This document shows positions 1-5,182 of a stretch of DNA of 5,182 nucleotides, in pieces. A program made the position numbers and the translations under genes. Origin of the DNA: Candidatus Bathyarchaeota archaeon (lineage in GTDB: Archaea; Thermoproteota; Bathyarchaeia; TCS64); the NCBI GenBank assembly GCA_030601645.1, contig JAUWBQ010000131.1:1-5182 (forward strand), given 5' to 3'. The notes beneath the pieces were generated by a model. It worked only from the letters and a program-made list of their open reading frames with translations. It searched no databases and was not told the origin of the DNA. Position 1 is the first letter of the stretch. Every line of letters starts with the position of its first letter.

Positions 1-111
1 GAGAACTCTCCTGACGGCCTCCTCCCCCTCCCTGAGGTTCATCCTGCTGGCTATGGAGGTCACAGGATCGGGGTCTGCTCGCTTTCTCTTATCGCCGCTT
101 GTGGAAGACAT
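1..111 (-). CDS. N-terminal fragment of an unrecognised protein, cut by the window edge
   Basis: An open minus-strand frame starts with ATG at 109-111 and runs without a stop for 37 codons to the window edge. The visible part is hydrophilic: a Ser/Thr-rich start, a basic patch (DKRKR, residues 7-11), then DPDP and an amphipathic stretch rich in Glu and Arg (REGEEAVRRVL). No signal peptide, membrane segment or known motif is visible, so no function is proposed. The codons are of the same type as the neighbouring genes (AGG, ATA, CTC, GAG), and a TATA-like box lies about 50 bp upstream; both support a real gene. There is no clear Shine-Dalgarno site. The opposite strand is also open from the edge to a stop near 126, so the strand choice is not certain. 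Confidence 0.45.
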   Translation of the reverse strand, partial: MSSTSGDKRKRADPDPVTSIASRMNLREGEEAVRRVL

Positions 112-157
112 TCTAGGAAAGTTCGGTGAATCCGGTATTTAGGTGCACGCACTCCGA

Positions 158-165
158 GTATATTA
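158..165 (-). promoter_or_regulatory. TATA-like box for the left-edge gene
   Basis: On the minus strand this reads TAATATAC, in an otherwise GC-rich stretch (GCGCGCG lies just upstream). With archaeal spacing of about 25 bp, transcription would begin near 136 and leave a leader of about 25 nt before the ATG at 111. The rest of the 112-204 gap shows no terminator-like T-tract and no RNA gene. Confidence 0.4.
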
Positions 166-204
166 CGCGCGCATCTAACCCTCATCCAGTGTGGAAGCGG
201 GGAC

Positions 205-818
205 TCATCCCTTCCGTCTCTCCACCTCTTCGAGGATCCGGGTGATCTCGTCCTCGTCGACGTCGATCTTGTGGTTCGCCTTGAGGCGCCTCTTGACCTC
301 CGCAGGATCGTCGGTTCCCTCCGACGCCTTGGGGACGATGTTGCACATGTCCTCGACGTAGTTCCAGGGAAAGATAACCCACCGCCAGTTGATCTCGTCG
401 CCGTAGTAGTCCGGGGTGAACTTGGAGCCTGTGATGTGCCTCAGGGCGGCCGTCCGGACCTCTGCTGGGTTCTTCGTCTGCACATAGTCCGTGGCTATCT
501 TCATGCTGTCCCCGGTGTCGGTGATGTCGTCGACGACGATGACGCTCCTCCCGGTCAGGTCGATCTCGAAGGGGTACTTGAGCTGGGCCGTTCCGTCCGG
601 GGTCGCCGTGACCCCCCAGTGCTCAACCTGAGGCTCACCAGGTCCTTGATGGCCAGGAAGTCGCAGAGCACCCTTGAGAGCACCCAGCCCCCCCGGGCCA
701 GCCCCACCATGAAGTCGGCCCTGTAACCGGACTTGATGATCTTCCGGGCTACCTTCTCGGAGAGGGAGTGGAAGAGCTCCCAGTCCATGACCTCGCAATC
801 AAACTTATCGTCGAACAC
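205..818 (-). pseudogene. Purine phosphoribosyltransferase (Hpt/Gpt-like, COG2236 type), frameshifted
   Basis: This PRPP-dependent phosphoribosyltransferase would convert a purine base (hypoxanthine, guanine or xanthine) to its nucleotide in cytosolic salvage. Two overlapping minus-strand frames each carry half of it. The first (GTG at 816-818, SD AGGAG at 824-828) holds residues 1-64, including the ARGGW loop (41-45). The second holds the PRPP-binding motif VVDDITDTGDS (about 508-540) and the C-terminal signature YYGDEINWRWVIFPWNY typical of the archaeal family. Restoring one C in the plus-strand run at 627-628 joins them as DLVSLR-VEHWGVTAT and gives a 204-residue protein, so a one-base deletion is the simplest explanation. 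No slippery heptamer suited to programmed frameshifting is visible. Both halves look fully conserved, so a sequencing error or a very recent mutation is more likely than old decay. The exact base specificity cannot be read from the sequence. Confidence 0.85.
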
Positions 819-918
819 GGAGACTCCTATGGGTGAACTGAATTAAACAGTTTCTGAATAAAACAAAAGATCGATTTAATAATCTGGCTGCTTTTCAAAG
901 AACGATAGGAGATCATCT
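819..918. promoter_or_regulatory. Divergent promoter region between the phosphoribosyltransferase and the zinc-ribbon membrane protein
   Basis: This 100-bp AT-rich gap serves two genes that point away from each other. For the plus-strand gene, ATTTAATAA at 874-882 is a TATA candidate about 25 bp before a start site close to the SD AGGAGAT (907-913); its leader would be very short. For the minus-strand gene, TTTTATTC (rc of 855-862) is the TATA candidate that leaves room for the SD at 824-828. Two near-identical 11-mers (838-848 and 854-864) and an inverted repeat (836-852) lie between the genes and could bind a regulator. Confidence 0.5.
836..864. repeat. Small inverted repeat and overlapping direct repeat in the divergent promoter
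   Basis: AACTG (836-840) and CAGTT (848-852) form a perfect 5-bp inverted repeat around AATTAAA. CTGAATTAAAC (838-848) is repeated as CTGAATAAAAC (854-864), matching 10 of 11 bases at a 16-bp period. The minus-strand reading of the inverted repeat encloses TTTAATT, itself TATA-like. An operator is possible, but short repeats like this also arise by chance in AT-rich gaps. Confidence 0.35.
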
Positions 919-1728
919 ATGCCTTACTGTCCAAGCTGCGGGAAAGAGGTTGGAGACGAGATCGTCTACTGCCCCCACTGCGGAGCCGCCCAGAGGGAGA
1001 CAGGGTATCAAAGGCCCAGGAGCCGGGGGTGGCCAATAGATAGGATCCTCGCCGGTTTCGTAGGGTTCATAATCATAGCCACGTCGTTGGGGCTCATGAC
1101 CGGAGGGGGAGCGATCATGTGGGCTCAGAGTAGCTTCGCCGATCCGGACGGCTACTTGGTTAGCAGGAGCGTCCGCATTCACACTGACACATACGCCATC
1201 GTCTCCCAGAGTTTCGACATCCACACGGATATAGAGCTCCCTTCATCTTTCTGGTTGACCAGAGGAGTGTCTGAGATAGTCACCATAAAGTTCGTCGTCG
1301 AGAGCAACGACCCCTCAAGCGAGATCCTGATAGCCATCGCCCATGAGGCCCAAGCCGAGAACTACCTCGAAGGCGTCGAGTACGACGAACTCTCGAGGCT
1401 CTCATGGTCCTATGACCCCTGGACCAATGAGGAGCCCGACATATCCTACTCACGCCACGGGGGAGGAGCCCCGGAGGTAGCCCCCGTCGTCATCAGCTCC
1501 TGGGAGGCCGTTAGCGTCGGCTCAGGGGCCCAAGACCTGAACTGGGAGCCCGTCTCCGGGAGCTACTGGATAGTGGTCATGAACGCCGACGGCTCAGCGG
1601 GGGTCGACGCGGACGTCAAGCTGGGGGCCCGGGTGCCAATCCTCCAGAACATAGGCAACATGCTCGTCTTCGGTGGGATCGTGGCCCTCCTAATAGGCGC
1701 CTTCGTGCTCTACACCTGGGTCAGGTGA
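919..1728 (+). CDS. Membrane protein with N-terminal zinc ribbon and extracytosolic beta-rich domain
   Basis: This 269-residue protein has unknown function. It starts with a compact zinc ribbon: C4-x2-C7 and C18-x2-C21, each pair followed by Gly. A basic linker (RPRSRGW) leads to a membrane segment at about 43-68. A domain of about 170 residues follows, rich in Ser, Val, Asp and aromatic residues and probably beta-stranded. A second membrane segment at about 246-266 ends in YTWVR. The ribbon and the short basic tail would face the cytosol, with the central domain outside. The stretch SYWIVVMNADGS before the last helix resembles a motif I recall from archaeal and actinobacterial membrane proteins, where it also precedes a terminal helix pair; I cannot name a Pfam family. 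The start is supported by the SD AGGAGAT at 907-913. It is transcribed alone, divergently from the phosphoribosyltransferase. Roles in sensing or envelope function are only guesses. Confidence 0.85.
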   Translation: MPYCPSCGKEVGDEIVYCPHCGAAQRETGYQRPRSRGWPIDRILAGFVGFIIIATSLGLMTGGGAIMWAQSSFADPDGYLVSRSVRIHTDTYAIVSQSFDIHTDIELPSSFWLTRGVSEIVTIKFVVESNDPSSEILIAIAHEAQAENYLEGVEYDELSRLSWSYDPWTNEEPDISYSRHGGGAPEVAPVVISSWEAVSVGSGAQDLNWEPVSGSYWIVVMNADGSAGVDADVKLGARVPILQNIGNMLVFGGIVALLIGAFVLYTWVR

Positions 1729-1745
1729 CCCGAGGGAGAACCCGG

Positions 1746-1806
1746 AAACCTTTTTGAACCCCCATGGACGATACAGGAGATGCCCTCTTACGGAGGGACT
1801 ATATTA
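1746..1806 (+). promoter_or_regulatory. Candidate promoter elements before aIF2-beta
   Basis: Two AT-rich elements lie in the 1729-1834 gap. ACTATATTA (1798-1806) is the better TATA box; it puts the transcript start at about 1826-1830, almost on the start codon. AAACCTTTTTGAA (1746-1758) resembles a purine-rich BRE followed by a weaker TATA and would give a leader of about 50 nt. Its five-T run, 22 bp after the upstream stop, could instead help terminate the membrane-protein transcript. Confidence 0.4.
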
Positions 1807-1834
1807 GGGTAGAAACCTACGGATAGTGATAGTG

Positions 1835-2245
1835 ATGGAGAAGGACTATAAGGCGATCCTCGACAGGGCCTACGAGAAGCTCCCCGACCATGTGGAGACG
1901 TACGAGAGGTGGACCGTGCCCAGGCCAATCCTCAGGAGGGCGGGGAGGAGGACCGTAATCATGAACTTCAAGGAGATAGCGGACGAGCTCAACCGGGACC
2001 CCCAGCACCTGCTAAAGTTCCTCTCCGGGGAGATGGCGACCCTCCCCCGGTTCGACGGGACACGGGCAATCTTCCAGGGCAGGTTCAGGGAGGACTCCAT
2101 CAGGAACCTCCTGGAGGTCTACACCAAAAAGTACGTAATCTGCCCCGTCTGCAAGCGACCGGACTCAAAGATCGTCAGGGAGAAGCGCCTCCTCTTCCTC
2201 CAGTGCGAAGCCTGCGGCGCCAGGTCCTCCATAGGAAGCAAGTGA
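1835..2245 (+). CDS. eif2b: Translation initiation factor 2 subunit beta (aIF2-beta)
   Basis: This is the beta subunit of the heterotrimeric archaeal factor aIF2, which carries initiator Met-tRNA to the small ribosomal subunit. The 136 residues match the usual archaeal length and domain order. An N-terminal helix (DRAYEKLP, 10-17) is of the type that contacts the gamma subunit. The alpha-beta core contains NFKEIADELNRDPQHLLKFL (44-63), the family's most recognisable stretch, and GTRAIFQGRF (75-84). The C-terminal zinc ribbon uses C103, C106, C124 and C127 (CPVC and CEAC). GTG codons at 1826 and 1832 are in frame just upstream. ATG at 1835 is preferred because GTGAT (1826-1830) can act as a short SD and the family N-terminus needs nothing more; a leaderless start at GTG 1826 is the alternative. 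DUF424 starts 7 bp after its stop, so the two are almost surely co-transcribed. Confidence 0.96.
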   Translation: MEKDYKAILDRAYEKLPDHVETYERWTVPRPILRRAGRRTVIMNFKEIADELNRDPQHLLKFLSGEMATLPRFDGTRAIFQGRFREDSIRNLLEVYTKKYVICPVCKRPDSKIVREKRLLFLQCEACGARSSIGSK

Positions 2246-2252
2246 TGAGTTA

Positions 2253-2552
2253 ATGGGCGAGGTCTACGTCAACACCATCCGCCAGAACAGGGACACCCTC
2301 GTCGCCGTCTGCGACGCCGAGCTCCTGGGGTGCACCCTTGAGGGCGGACGGGTCCCCTTCGAGGTGAGTGAACGCTTCTACGGGGGCTCCCTCAGCAGCC
2401 TAGAGGAAGCCCTTGAGGCGATGAAAAAGGCCTCCATCTGCAACATAGTGGGCAAGAAGATAGTCGAGGCCGCCATAGGGAAGAAGATGATCCAGAAGAC
2501 GGCGATCATCTACATCGGCGACATCCCCCACGCCCAGATAATCCACCTCTGA
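2253..2552 (+). CDS. DUF424 family protein
   Basis: This 99-residue protein matches the archaeal DUF424 family over its whole length. Recognisable points are the N-terminal strand EVYVNTIRQNRDTLVAVCD, the segment ERFYGG (about 41-46), the helix SLEEALEAMKKASICNIVGK and the C-terminal strand with GDIPHAQIIHL. It has no membrane segment, signal peptide or zinc-binding cysteine pattern and should be cytosolic. The biochemical role of the family is not established. Its close link to aIF2-beta, which to my knowledge recurs in other archaea, suggests a translation-related job. The start ATG lies 7 bp after the aIF2-beta stop, and the GTGAT spanning that stop (2242-2246) can serve as its SD, so translation may be coupled. 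Nothing appears truncated. Confidence 0.92.
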   Translation: MGEVYVNTIRQNRDTLVAVCDAELLGCTLEGGRVPFEVSERFYGGSLSSLEEALEAMKKASICNIVGKKIVEAAIGKKMIQKTAIIYIGDIPHAQIIHL

Positions 2553-2571
2553 CAGGATAACCTCCTTATAC

Positions 2572-2593
2572 CCCAGGAGACTATTCTCCTCGG
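2572..2593 (+). promoter_or_regulatory. Hairpin next to the SD site of S-adenosylhomocysteinase
   Basis: AGGAGA (2575-2580) and TCTCCT (2585-2590) pair perfectly around a CTAT loop. CC (2572-2573) can also pair with GG (2592-2593) across a single C-C mismatch. The outer pair takes in the first bases of the SD site GGTGA (2592-2596), so in an RNA made from the upstream operon the hairpin could partly mask translation of the next gene. It has no T-tract, so it is not a terminator. A weak TATA candidate, CTTATA (2565-2570), would place a local start near 2594 and leave the hairpin untranscribed. Confidence 0.4.
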
Positions 2594-2600
2594 TGAAATT

Positions 2601-3857
2601 TTGCCAGACCACAAGATCAAGGACATAGATCTGGCCGATCAGGGCGAGCTGCTGATAGAGTGGGCTCAGGCCCATATGCCCGTCCTCGCCATCATAAAGG
2701 AGCGCTTCGAGAAGGAGAGGCCCCTTGAGGGCGCGGTGATCGGCGCGTGCCTCCACGACACAAAGGAGACCGCCGTATTGGTGAGGGCCCTTGAAGCGGG
2801 AGGCGCCAAGGTTATCCTCTGCGGATCCAACCCCCTCTCTACCCAGGACGAGGTGGTCGCGGCCCTCGTGAAGACCGGGACACCGGTCTACTCCTGGAGG
2901 GGGCAGACCACCGACGAGTACTACTGGTGCCTGAACAAGGTCCTCGACCAGAAGCCGAACATGACCACCGACGACGGCGCCGACCTCGTGAACCTCATCC
3001 ACTCCAGCCGGACGGACCTCATAGACGGCGTGAAGGGCGGCTCCGAGGAGACCACCACCGGGGTCATCAGGCTCAGGGCGATGGAAGCCGACGGGGCTCT
3101 CAAGTACCCCATCATCGCCGTGAACGACACCGACACGAAGCACATGTTCGACAACCAGTACGGCACCGGTCAGAGCACAATCGACGGCATCCTCAGGGCC
3201 ACCGCCGTCCTGCTCGCAGGGAAGAACTTCGTCGTAGGCGGCTACGGCTGGTGCGCCAGGGGCATCGCCAGCAGGGCTCGCGGGATGGGGGCCAACGTCA
3301 TTGTCACCGAAGTGAAGCCCCTGAGGGCGCTTGAGGCGGTGATGGACGGCTACCGGGTGACCACCATGGCAGAGGCCGCGAAGGTGGGAGACATCTTCGT
3401 GACCTCCACGGGGGACATCAACGTCGTCGACGGAGAGCACATGAAGGCGATGAAGAGCGGGGCCATCATGGCCAACTCGGGCCATTTCAACGTGGAGATC
3501 AACCTCCCGGCACTGGAGGAGATGTCTACAGGCAAGCGTAGGCTCAGGGACAGCCTCGACGAGTACACGACCAAGGACGGCAGGAAGCTCTACCTCCTCG
3601 CTGAGGGGAGGCTAGTGAACCTCGCCGCCGCCGAGGGGCACCCCAGCGAGGTGATGGACATGAGCTTCGCCAACCAGGCCCTCGTCGCGGAGTGGGTCTG
3701 GAACGCCGAGAAGATGGAGCCCAAGGTCTACGACGTCCCCAAGAGCATAGACGAGAACGTCGCCCTGCTGAAGCTGCGGGGCATGGGGATAGAGATAGAC
3801 ACCCTCACCGAGAGGCAGGCGGAGTACCTCCGCTCCTGGAAGGAGGGCACGGTCTAA
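2601..3857 (+). CDS. ahcY: Adenosylhomocysteinase (S-adenosyl-L-homocysteine hydrolase)
   Basis: This cytosolic NAD-dependent enzyme splits S-adenosylhomocysteine to adenosine and homocysteine, relieving product inhibition of methyltransferases. The 418 residues are full length for the archaeal type, which lacks the insert and C-terminal tail of bacterial and eukaryotic forms. Expected active-site residues are present: H52 (CLHDTKETA), the DDGADL aspartates (124-125), E150 in SEETTTG, K180 and D184 in [15 protein letters not shown]295 in NSGHFNVEI and H347 in AEGHPSE. The NAD-binding fold begins [15 protein letters not shown] (207-221). Its third motif glycine is Ala (A219), and TEVKP (236-240) has Lys where Asp is usual, but E237, which binds the NAD ribose, is kept. 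T189 replaces the Cys of the mammalian enzyme, as in other thermophilic-type forms. Translation starts at TTG 2601, four bases after SD GGTGA (2592-2596); KDIDLADQG fits the family N-terminus. Some methanogen homologues prefer S-inosylhomocysteine, so the substrate is inferred. Confidence 0.97.
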   Translation: MPDHKIKDIDLADQGELLIEWAQAHMPVLAIIKERFEKERPLEGAVIGACLHDTKETAVLVRALEAGGAKVILCGSNPLSTQDEVVAALVKTGTPVYSWRGQTTDEYYWCLNKVLDQKPNMTTDDGADLVNLIHSSRTDLIDGVKGGSEETTTGVIRLRAMEADGALKYPIIAVNDTDTKHMFDNQYGTGQSTIDGILRATAVLLAGKNFVVGGYGWCARGIASRARGMGANVIVTEVKPLRALEAVMDGYRVTTMAEAAKVGDIFVTSTGDINVVDGEHMKAMKSGAIMANSGHFNVEINLPALEEMSTGKRRLRDSLDEYTTKDGRKLYLLAEGRLVNLAAAEGHPSEVMDMSFANQALVAEWVWNAEKMEPKVYDVPKSIDENVALLKLRGMGIEIDTLTERQAEYLRSWKEGTV

Positions 3858-3862
3858 CCCCC

Positions 3863-3879
3863 TTTTTCACTCATTTTTT
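3863..3879 (+). terminator. T-tract terminator after ahcY
   Basis: Two T-runs (TTTTT at 3863-3867 and TTTTTT at 3874-3879) begin 6 bp after the ahcY stop, with no hairpin required. This is the usual form of intrinsic termination in archaea. It separates ahcY from the gene that follows. Confidence 0.65.
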
Positions 3880-3885
3880 CCCACT

Positions 3886-3899
3886 GAAAATCTCTAATA
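3886..3899 (+). promoter_or_regulatory. Promoter (BRE and TATA-like) for the gamma-glutamyltransferase-like gene
   Basis: GAAAA (3886-3890) followed by TCTCTAATA (3891-3899) resembles a BRE and TATA pair. The centre of the TATA candidate lies about 27 bp before the ATG at 3923, and no Shine-Dalgarno site is visible between them. This spacing predicts a leaderless mRNA. Confidence 0.45.
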
Positions 3900-3922
3900 G
3901 TGTCTGGTTCCCCTGAATATTG

Positions 3923-5182
3923 ATGTCTGTTTCATTGCCCAACCAAGGACCCAAGCCCGTGGCCTGGTCCAAGAAAGCGATGGTGAGCAGCTCCCACCCG
4001 GCGGTGACCAAGGTGATGCTGGACGTCCTGAGGGCCGGTGGGAACGCCATCGACGCCGCCGTGGCCGGGAGCCTGGTTCAGCCCGTCCACGAGGTCCACC
4101 AGACCAACCACGCGGGAACCGTGGTGACTCTGTACTGGGACGCGGAGACGGAGAGGGCCTACTTCATGGACGCCTCAGCCGAGCTCCCAGGGGACCTCAG
4201 GATCTGCACCCCCAACCCCCACTCCTCGGACAACGCCGCCTGCATCCCGGGGTTCATCCCGGGTCTGGCTTCGATGCTTGAGAGGTTCGGGTCCAAGCCC
4301 TGGTCGACGCTCATGGAACCGGCGGTGAGGGCGGCCAGGGAGGGAGCGGTGATGAGCTCCTGGCAGTACGGCTACCTCCACGCCTCCCTAAGCTCCATCA
4401 CCTACTTCCCGTCAGGGCGGGACTTCTACACCTCCAACGGCTTTCTCATCCCGGTCGGGGAGCGCTGGAGGATGCCCCAACTGGCGGAGACCCTACAGAG
4501 ATCGGTGGAGGAGGGGCCGGAGTACTTCACGCAGGGGGACTGGGCGAAGCACATGGTCAAGGCTGGCAACGAGCTCGGCTGGCCCATCACCATGGAGCAC
4601 CTGGCCGCGTACGAACCCATCTGGCTGGATCCCCTGAGCTTCAAGTACCGGGACACGGAGATAGTCGGCATCCCGCCGCCCCAGAGGGGGGCCCTCTACA
4701 TGGGGTACATCTACGGCATCCTGGAGGAGTTCGACCTAGGCTCCATAGGTCACTACACAGAGTCCGCGGACGCCCTCGCATTGATCGCCTGGGCGATGAG
4801 CAGGGCTCACACGGAGAAGGCCCTCATGCATGACCCCCAGTTCTACGACGTCCCCGTGGATGTCCTCCTCTCCAAGGACTACCATCGCATGATAGCAGAA
4901 CTTTGGAGGAGCAGCAGGCCCAAAGTGGACCTCACGGAGTTCCTCAGGCTCACCGTGGGCGAGACCGCCATGGCGGCGGGACTCCCATCAAGCAATAGGA
5001 GGGTCCACGACAGCTGTGAGCTGAGCATCGTGGACGAGGAGGGGAACTGGGTGGAGATGATGAACACGGGGAACGGAGGCGGCATCCCCGGCTTGGTCGT
5101 CGACGGCGTGAAGAACGGCGGCACCACCGTCAAGGCAGAGGTGGAGACGGGGACGGGGAGGTTCGGCTGGATCGTGGAGCCA
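3923..5182 (+). CDS. Gamma-glutamyltransferase-like Ntn hydrolase, 3' end cut by the window
   Basis: The frame is open for 420 codons from ATG 3923 to the window edge; a TGA at 3914-3916 limits it upstream. The family (gamma-glutamyltranspeptidase, cephalosporin acylase, oxamate amidohydrolase HpxW) makes one chain that cleaves itself before a nucleophile to give two subunits. Family signatures are GGNAIDAAVA (39-48), IPGFIPGLASMLERFG (108-123), MEPAVRAAREG and IPPPQRGALYMGYI (from 250). The nucleophile segment is DSCELSIVDEEGN (363-375), which aligns without gaps to TTHYSVVDKDGN of the E. coli enzyme. S364 therefore stands where the catalytic Thr391 is, and N384 matches Asn411. The Arg that holds the gamma-glutamyl carboxylate (E. 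coli Arg114) is replaced by S85. No signal peptide is visible, so the protein is probably cytosolic. Most of the small subunit, including the oxyanion Gly-Gly, lies beyond the window. True glutathione hydrolysis is doubtful; an amidase or acylase with another substrate is more likely. Confidence 0.87.
   Translation, partial: MSVSLPNQGPKPVAWSKKAMVSSSHPAVTKVMLDVLRAGGNAIDAAVAGSLVQPVHEVHQTNHAGTVVTLYWDAETERAYFMDASAELPGDLRICTPNPHSSDNAACIPGFIPGLASMLERFGSKPWSTLMEPAVRAAREGAVMSSWQYGYLHASLSSITYFPSGRDFYTSNGFLIPVGERWRMPQLAETLQRSVEEGPEYFTQGDWAKHMVKAGNELGWPITMEHLAAYEPIWLDPLSFKYRDTEIVGIPPPQRGALYMGYIYGILEEFDLGSIGHYTESADALALIAWAMSRAHTEKALMHDPQFYDVPVDVLLSKDYHRMIAELWRSSRPKVDLTEFLRLTVGETAMAAGLPSSNRRVHDSCELSIVDEEGNWVEMMNTGNGGGIPGLVVDGVKNGGTTVKAEVETGTGRFGWIVEP

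Noticed and set aside
615..640. Programmed ribosomal frameshifting in the phosphoribosyltransferase
   Set aside because: No slippery heptamer or downstream pseudoknot is apparent, and I know of no precedent in this family; a one-base deletion explains the junction exactly.
271..726. Plus-strand open frame of 151 codons opposite the phosphoribosyltransferase
   Set aside because: The minus strand carries clear phosphoribosyltransferase motifs; this frame is antisense to them and shows only low-complexity Arg, Val and Asp.
1775..1812. AGGAG followed at once by ATG and a 10-codon ORF
   Set aside because: There is no spacing between the SD-like run and the ATG, and the peptide is too short to judge; not supported as a gene.
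1764..1826. A 20-codon ORF whose TAG stop overlaps GTG 1826 before aIF2-beta
   Set aside because: It has no SD site, and both promoter candidates would start transcription after its ATG. The overlap is probably chance.
2242..2248. GTGATGA resembling the C box of an archaeal C/D guide RNA
   Set aside because: It is formed by the aIF2-beta stop and the following bases, and no CTGA D box lies at a suitable distance downstream.
2553..2600. SAH riboswitch before ahcY
   Set aside because: The 48-bp gap is too short and lacks the conserved core of the bacterial SAH riboswitch; only a simple hairpin is present.
2400..3485. Long open frame (361 codons) on the minus strand opposite DUF424 and ahcY
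   Set aside because: It lies opposite two strongly identified genes. Its composition (rich in Gly, Val, His and Asp) is what GC-rich coding DNA gives when read antisense, and no family motif or SD is visible.

Overview
The window looks archaeal. It encodes a translation initiation factor 2 beta subunit (aIF2-beta) and a DUF424 protein, a family known only from archaea. It also encodes an archaeal-type S-adenosylhomocysteinase. The coding DNA is GC-rich and uses AGG (Arg) and ATA (Ile) freely, GTG and TTG serve as starts, Shine-Dalgarno (SD) sites are of the GGTGA/AGGAG type, and the short AT-rich gaps hold TATA-like boxes. An uncultured Thermoproteota lineage such as Bathyarchaeia fits, but that placement is an inference.

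Layout. At the left edge (1-111, minus) is the N-terminus of an unrecognised protein with a TATA-like box behind it. A purine-type phosphoribosyltransferase (205-818, minus) follows; it is broken by an apparent one-base deletion near 627. A 100-bp AT-rich divergent promoter region (819-918) separates it from a membrane protein with an N-terminal zinc ribbon (919-1728, plus). Next come aIF2-beta (1835-2245), DUF424 (2253-2552) and S-adenosylhomocysteinase (2601-3857), all plus. The first two are 7 bp apart and the third starts 48 bp further on, so the three may be co-transcribed. A double T-tract terminator (3863-3879) closes this group. The right edge (3923 onward, plus) is the first 420 codons of a gamma-glutamyltransferase-like Ntn hydrolase that runs off the window.

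How the genes relate. aIF2-beta delivers initiator tRNA as part of aIF2, and DUF424 is probably connected with translation through its tight linkage. S-adenosylhomocysteinase removes the by-product of methylation reactions. The phosphoribosyltransferase salvages purine bases, and adenosine-derived bases are one product line of the S-adenosylhomocysteinase reaction, but nothing here shows the two are co-regulated. The gamma-glutamyltransferase homologue appears to be a separate transcription unit.

The most notable points are the altered active site of the gamma-glutamyltransferase-like protein (Ser-Cys where Thr-Thr is expected, and no substrate-binding Arg), the frameshift in the phosphoribosyltransferase, and an Ala in the NAD-binding glycine motif of S-adenosylhomocysteinase. 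I found no CRISPR array, insertion sequence, tRNA, rRNA or clearly new multi-gene system.
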